Positions 61,401-64,000 of a DNA stretch of 64,000 nucleotides are shown in pieces. The number at the start of each line of letters is the position of its first letter. Positions within the stretch are counted from its first letter, which is position 1. The stretch lies in contig NZ_FNPK01000009.1 in assembly GCF_900107285.1 (NCBI RefSeq), forward strand, positions 91,689 to 155,688. Reading direction: 5' to 3'. This DNA is from Acinetobacter kyonggiensis. Its GTDB lineage: Bacteria; Pseudomonadota; Gammaproteobacteria; Pseudomonadales; Moraxellaceae. The translations under genes were made by a program, and so were the position numbers. Under the pieces are notes generated by a model. The model saw only the letters and a list, made by a program, of their open reading frames with translations. It had not been told where the DNA came from and did not search any database.

Positions 61401-63896
61401 CGCATTGCGACCTGCCTGAAGATCGACCCCAATAAAATCGAGACCTGAAACCTGCAAACTCGGTAAAACGGCACGTTTACCGATACGTTTTTCGGGCACT
61501 TGCTCGCCATTGACCCACAGCTGTAGCTGCGTACCAGCAGCACCTTTTACCTGAACAGAAGTCTGAGGGTAAGCCAAAACCTGCCCATCTTTTAAGTTCA
61601 AAATTTCTAATTGATTATTGGCAGCGCTTTCTAAAGCAGTTTCCAAATTAATCATTTTCACCGCGCTCATCAATTCTGCGGGTGAACCATTCGGGATAAC
61701 TAAAGCTTCAGAGAGAGGTAAGGCAACTGACGGTCTTATTCCTGATTTATCCGGTTCAAACTGAACTTGTTTTAATTCTTTAATCTGCTCTTTAGAAAAA
61801 TCAAGATTACAGTTTGCTTGAACACCTTGTGCAGAAATACAACCGCTGGCTGGCTGGCCGCGTACATCCGTCACTTTAGAGAAAATCGGATCGAGGGTTA
61901 AATCTGAACGCAGCACTTGCTCCAAATTGGTATTGTCTTGTTCAATCTGTTTTTTCCGATCAAGTATCCGCTGCATCAAAGGTTGTGAGCATTGCGAAGT
62001 ATCATCGGTAATGGCAAAATCCGCCCGATGCAGCTCACCACGTTTTAAATCCACAAAACGGCTATTGGGATCACCCGCTTGACGGTTGTTGATCAAGACC
62101 AATTCAGAAGCAAGAGGCAAACTGGTACGGTCAACTTTTAAAACGTGGGTTTTGGCACTGATGCCATAAAAATCATATTTACCTTCACTGTCGGTAATCA
62201 CATAACTACCGTCTTCAAGATAAATCCGCACCCCCGGCACGCCAATCTCACCCGGATCCTGTATCCCATTGCGGTTACAGTCAGTGAACACCTTGCCGAC
62301 AATGAAGCCATCCGAAATCATGGCGCCTGGTATGACTTCAACTTTTGCCGAAGCTTCATTGGACTCAATACCTTGAGCATCTTTAGCACGCACACGGTTA
62401 ATACCATCGCCATTGAGCGCATTGGGCCCAATATAAACACGGTATTGAACTTTAACTTCTTTATTGGGTGTGAGTGTGCCTAATCCAAGTTTTAAATAAG
62501 GTCCTTTACCGCCAACAGGATCATCCACTTTGGTTTCGTCTACGCGCATAGAACCTTGCACGTAAATAAAACCTCTCGGTAAAGTATCGGTAATGGCAAC
62601 ATCGGTTGAATCGACAGTTCCGCGATTTACAACCTTGACAGTATATTCTTCAAATTCGCCAATTTCTGCAGTTTTGTTTGAAGCAGTTTTTTGAACAAAT
62701 AACGATGAACTGATATTTGCTACTTTAGGATCAATCGGAATATCAATATTCAGTGCGGGGTCACCATTATTTAAGGTGAACTGTCCTGCATATGACCATT
62801 TAAGATCAACCGCTTTATCTGCTGGGAAACTTGGATATACAAATGTATCACTTTTAAAGGTATAGCGAGAATTTCCCGGAATCGTGCTGGTATCCACCAC
62901 GAAACTATAAGTACCCGCTTCAACAAATGGATAAACAAATTCACCTGCATCATTTGTAACTTGTGTCGCTGGAATAGAAACCTTATTCCCAGTTTGAGGG
63001 TCAATTGCAAAGGCAATATTATTCCCAATTGGCTGACCACTTTGATCTAAAAGCGTCACTGTTGCCCCAGCAACAGGCTTGCCTGTTTTGGCATCAAATA
63101 CCGTACCATACGGATCTATCAATACGTTGGTACTAATATCGGTAATTGTGCCTGTGGATTTCCCTTGAGCATCCAAACAATCGGTTAGACGAATATCAAC
63201 TTGGTCGCGCTTAAGCGTTTGCAGCACAGCGTCATATGAAATGCCTTTGTCTGAAAATGTAGTCGGCAAGGTATACTGGAATACACCGGTATTGACTCCT
63301 GTTTCCACGCCAATCACTTTTTCAATGTCACCAGTTTTGGTTGACTTAATCCGAATTAAGACCCGATCTGAACTATAGCGGTCTGCATTGCAGCTGGCAT
63401 TCTTCGCTTCAATATAAAGCGGCTTATTTACACTACCAGTGGCTAAAATATTTTTAAAGTCACCAGAGTTATTGCTAATATTTGCTGAACCGCCCACGAC
63501 AGTGGAAGCGGTATTGGACAAAACCGTTTTTTGGCTATCCGTCACCGCATAAGACACTTGATAGGTATTATTCACCGTTGTTTTTGCAATATTACGGTTC
63601 ATGCTGACCACAAGATCAATTTGCTCTGTGGTATTGGCATCAATTTGCGGAAATCCAACCACCAACTGATTGATTTGATTTACATCATTCGGACTAACGG
63701 TACTGTAACGATCATTTGCAAGCTTATACAAAATTTTAGCTTGAGCATTTTTAGCCTGTGCCGATTTAAACGTGGTATTTACAGGCAGTTCATCGACCAA
63801 CAGCACCATTTTCGGCACTGTTGCAAATAGAGATTTGAGTCGATGAAGTTCCTTTTTAAAAGTGCTTAGAGACCGAAAACCCTGTTGATTAGACAC
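58470..63896 (-). CDS. Giant surface/outer-membrane protein (DUF11, SdrD-B, beta-barrel), 5' end replaced by IS sequence
   Basis: The open frame codes for 1808 residues, but only 58470-63813 (about 1780 residues) is native. The first 27 or so residues are read out of an IS6-family element whose inverted repeat ends at 63814. Visible domains: a carboxypeptidase-regulatory-like fold (GTVFDAKTGKPVAGATVTL, about 265), a DUF11 domain (about 395-510), an SdrD-B-like domain (GKVFTDCNRNGIQDPGEIGVPG, about 530-590), Ig-like parts (about 700-970), then a long C-terminal part (about 1015-1808) of repeated amphipathic strands consistent with an outer-membrane beta-barrel. No signal peptide remains, so the protein as read cannot be exported and the gene is probably non-functional. 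No exact family name can be assigned. Confidence 0.82.
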   Translation of the reverse strand: MSNQQGFRSLSTFKKELHRLKSLFATVPKMVLLVDELPVNTTFKSAQAKNAQAKILYKLANDRYSTVSPNDVNQINQLVVGFPQIDANTTEQIDLVVSMNRNIAKTTVNNTYQVSYAVTDSQKTVLSNTASTVVGGSANISNNSGDFKNILATGSVNKPLYIEAKNASCNADRYSSDRVLIRIKSTKTGDIEKVIGVETGVNTGVFQYTLPTTFSDKGISYDAVLQTLKRDQVDIRLTDCLDAQGKSTGTITDISTNVLIDPYGTVFDAKTGKPVAGATVTLLDQSGQPIGNNIAFAIDPQTGNKVSIPATQVTNDAGEFVYPFVEAGTYSFVVDTSTIPGNSRYTFKSDTFVYPSFPADKAVDLKWSYAGQFTLNNGDPALNIDIPIDPKVANISSSLFVQKTASNKTAEIGEFEEYTVKVVNRGTVDSTDVAITDTLPRGFIYVQGSMRVDETKVDDPVGGKGPYLKLGLGTLTPNKEVKVQYRVYIGPNALNGDGINRVRAKDAQGIESNEASAKVEVIPGAMISDGFIVGKVFTDCNRNGIQDPGEIGVPGVRIYLEDGSYVITDSEGKYDFYGISAKTHVLKVDRTSLPLASELVLINNRQAGDPNSRFVDLKRGELHRADFAITDDTSQCSQPLMQRILDRKKQIEQDNTNLEQVLRSDLTLDPIFSKVTDVRGQPASGCISAQGVQANCNLDFSKEQIKELKQVQFEPDKSGIRPSVALPLSEALVIPNGSPAELMSAVKMINLETALESAANNQLEILNLKDGQVLAYPQTSVQVKGAAGTQLQLWVNGEQVPEKRIGKRAVLPSLQVSGLDFIGVDLQAGRNAIEVRQVDMMGNTRDTKRIEVVAPDQLDKLQLEPSKAAAQANGYDRFNVALKIVDRHGTLVSSRTPMTLDSSIGKIDLLDLDPKQPGIQVFVEGGTLVVPIQAPIEAGEGTLSVESGIFHASTPVRFLPDLRPIIAVGMLEGSINFKKFDPKQLSSINSNDGFEEELSEISSSRNGQRSTTGRAALFLKGRVKGEYLLTLAYDSDKDKNQRLFRDIRPDEYYPVYGDSAAKGFDAQSTSKLYVRVDKGRSYVMYGDYVTRTENDEGLSLGQYNRSLTGVRGAIETDKYKVTAFAANTNTQQVVNEQRAMGISGPYGLGSVNAQDIRDNSEKVEVVTRDRNNPGLIITRTTLTRFTDYEVDSFSNSIYLKDPVPSVDADLNPVYLRITVESDQGGEEYTVGGVSGSMKITEQVKVGAAYVNSDNPLAQDQLASVNTVVKFANDKAKFIAEFARSESVNDGLDRLTQINAKPDAPGKLSGNAGRIELNYTYKDLEMKLYHNQADSGFYNTAASITAGRKESGIKGRIQLDKIGLAKLEAIRTEDQLSGVNQGVSASIERAINRIVAVELGLKYYDESADPATLNTTQIAPYHGTSVRTKLTGQLPWQGSNVFAEYEQDISEADRRVFALGANYQINTKLRAYGRHELVSSINGLYDLNSSQRRNVTVFGVDSKYNNNGTAFSEYRVRDGISAREAEAAIGLRNRWEIEKGFYANTSFEQTKALSNANNRSSDSTAASLGVEYLKNPNWKAVARIEARWADQADTLLNNLGLAYKYSDDVTLLAKNVVSQTDSKSQNSGDRLVDRFQLGLAYRDTERNRFDSLAKVEYRYDNNQTDLSNAYLKHVYIFSNHLNYHPTQDFTVSGQYAVKNVNTTFSGLESSGMTHMLSARAMYDINERWDAGVHTGALWSNMSSGQRILLGAEVGYLVAANLWVSGGYNFSGYKDDDLAESDTTLQGAYVRFRFKFDENLFASKNTLREP

Positions 63897-64000
63897 ACTT
63901 CACCTTGAGGCTGACCATAATAAAATGACGATGCTTGTCCTTTACGTAGTGCACGCATGACTTCAATACCTTTAATTGTGGCATAAGCCGTCTTCATAGA
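63814..64000 (-). mobile_element. Right end of an IS6-family (IS26-like) insertion sequence, cut by window
   Basis: A 14-bp terminal inverted repeat GGCACTGTTGCAAA occupies 63814-63827, the IS26-type end sequence. Immediately inside, on the minus strand, is the 3' end of an IS6-family transposase gene. The other end lies outside the window. The 8 bp outside the repeat (63806-63813) should be repeated beyond the far end if insertion was simple. The IS joins the giant gene directly. Confidence 0.92.
63866..64000 (-). CDS. IS6-family transposase, C-terminal 44 residues
   Basis: The frame runs from the window edge to TAA at 63866-63868. It gives the conserved IS6/IS26 tail: a KTAYATIKGIEVMRALRKGQ block followed by CLINRVFGL. 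In IS26 the corresponding stretch is KTIKGFEVMRALRKGQ. The DDE catalytic part lies beyond the window, so activity cannot be judged. The giant gene's open frame uses a GTG inside this coding region in a different frame. Confidence 0.92.
   Translation of the reverse strand, partial: SMKTAYATIKGIEVMRALRKGQASSFYYGQPQGEVCLINRVFGL

Overview
The window reads as a chromosomal segment of an Acinetobacter species, probably not A. baumannii. Supporting signs are low G+C with many A/T-rich spacers, an Omp33-36-type porin, a chromosomal class D (OXA) beta-lactamase of the Acinetobacter carbapenemase-related group, a 300-residue LpxC followed in the genome by a DciA-type gene, and a CrbS/CrbR acetate-switch locus. 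I could not name the species from sequence alone. Almost all of the DNA is ordinary housekeeping chromosome. The clearly mobile or broken part is the right end.

Layout. 1-900: a gene tail, glpM and a DUF1304 membrane gene. 1137-3968: uvrA, followed by a long palindromic intergenic repeat and two A/T-rich accessory genes (an unknown protein and a MORN-repeat protein). 5730-8470: a membrane diguanylate cyclase and an OXA beta-lactamase. 8471-9555: a gene-free 1.1 kb that holds two convergent small-RNA candidates, each with its own promoter and terminator. 9556-13340: Omp33-36-like porin, BetT-type BCCT transporter and a small ion-channel protein. 13670-25856: an acetate-utilisation district (actP-yjcH, crbS, an unknown gene, crbR, acs) with the sulfone genes msuE-sfnG inside it. 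26146-31496: DUF805, MscS, rsmE, waaA and an ArsR/Old-Yellow-Enzyme pair. 31728-40327: prfB with its programmed frameshift, two tandem porins, glmM-pdxH-recJ and guaB. 40562-47131: an ODP-like diiron MBL protein, a UPF0016 manganese exporter under a yybP-ykoY riboswitch, and aceEF. 47413-58110: M23 peptidase, dciA, lpxC, then ftsZ, ftsA, ftsQ, ddl, murC and murG (all on the minus strand) and gshB. 58227-64000: DUF3565 and a giant surface/outer-membrane protein gene whose 5' end is replaced by an IS6-family element.

How genes work together. ActP imports acetate and Acs activates it. The solute-symporter-like hybrid kinase CrbS and the NarL-type regulator CrbR are the known control pair for acs. 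AceEF feeds the same acetyl-CoA pool from pyruvate. The murG-murC-ddl-ftsQ-ftsA-ftsZ block makes lipid II precursors and builds the Z ring, with lpxC (lipid A) just beyond a terminator. glmM supplies amino-sugar phosphate for both peptidoglycan and LOS, and waaA adds Kdo to lipid A.

Most notable: (1) an IS6-family right end at 63814-64000 fused in frame to a giant DUF11/SdrD-B/beta-barrel gene that has lost its signal peptide; (2) two unannotated-looking sRNA candidates at 8613-8709 (+) and 8937-9039 (-); (3) a Mn2+ riboswitch at about 42190-42335; (4) the RF2 frameshift site; (5) an unknown 255-residue protein between crbS and crbR. I found no CRISPR array, tRNA, rRNA or prophage.
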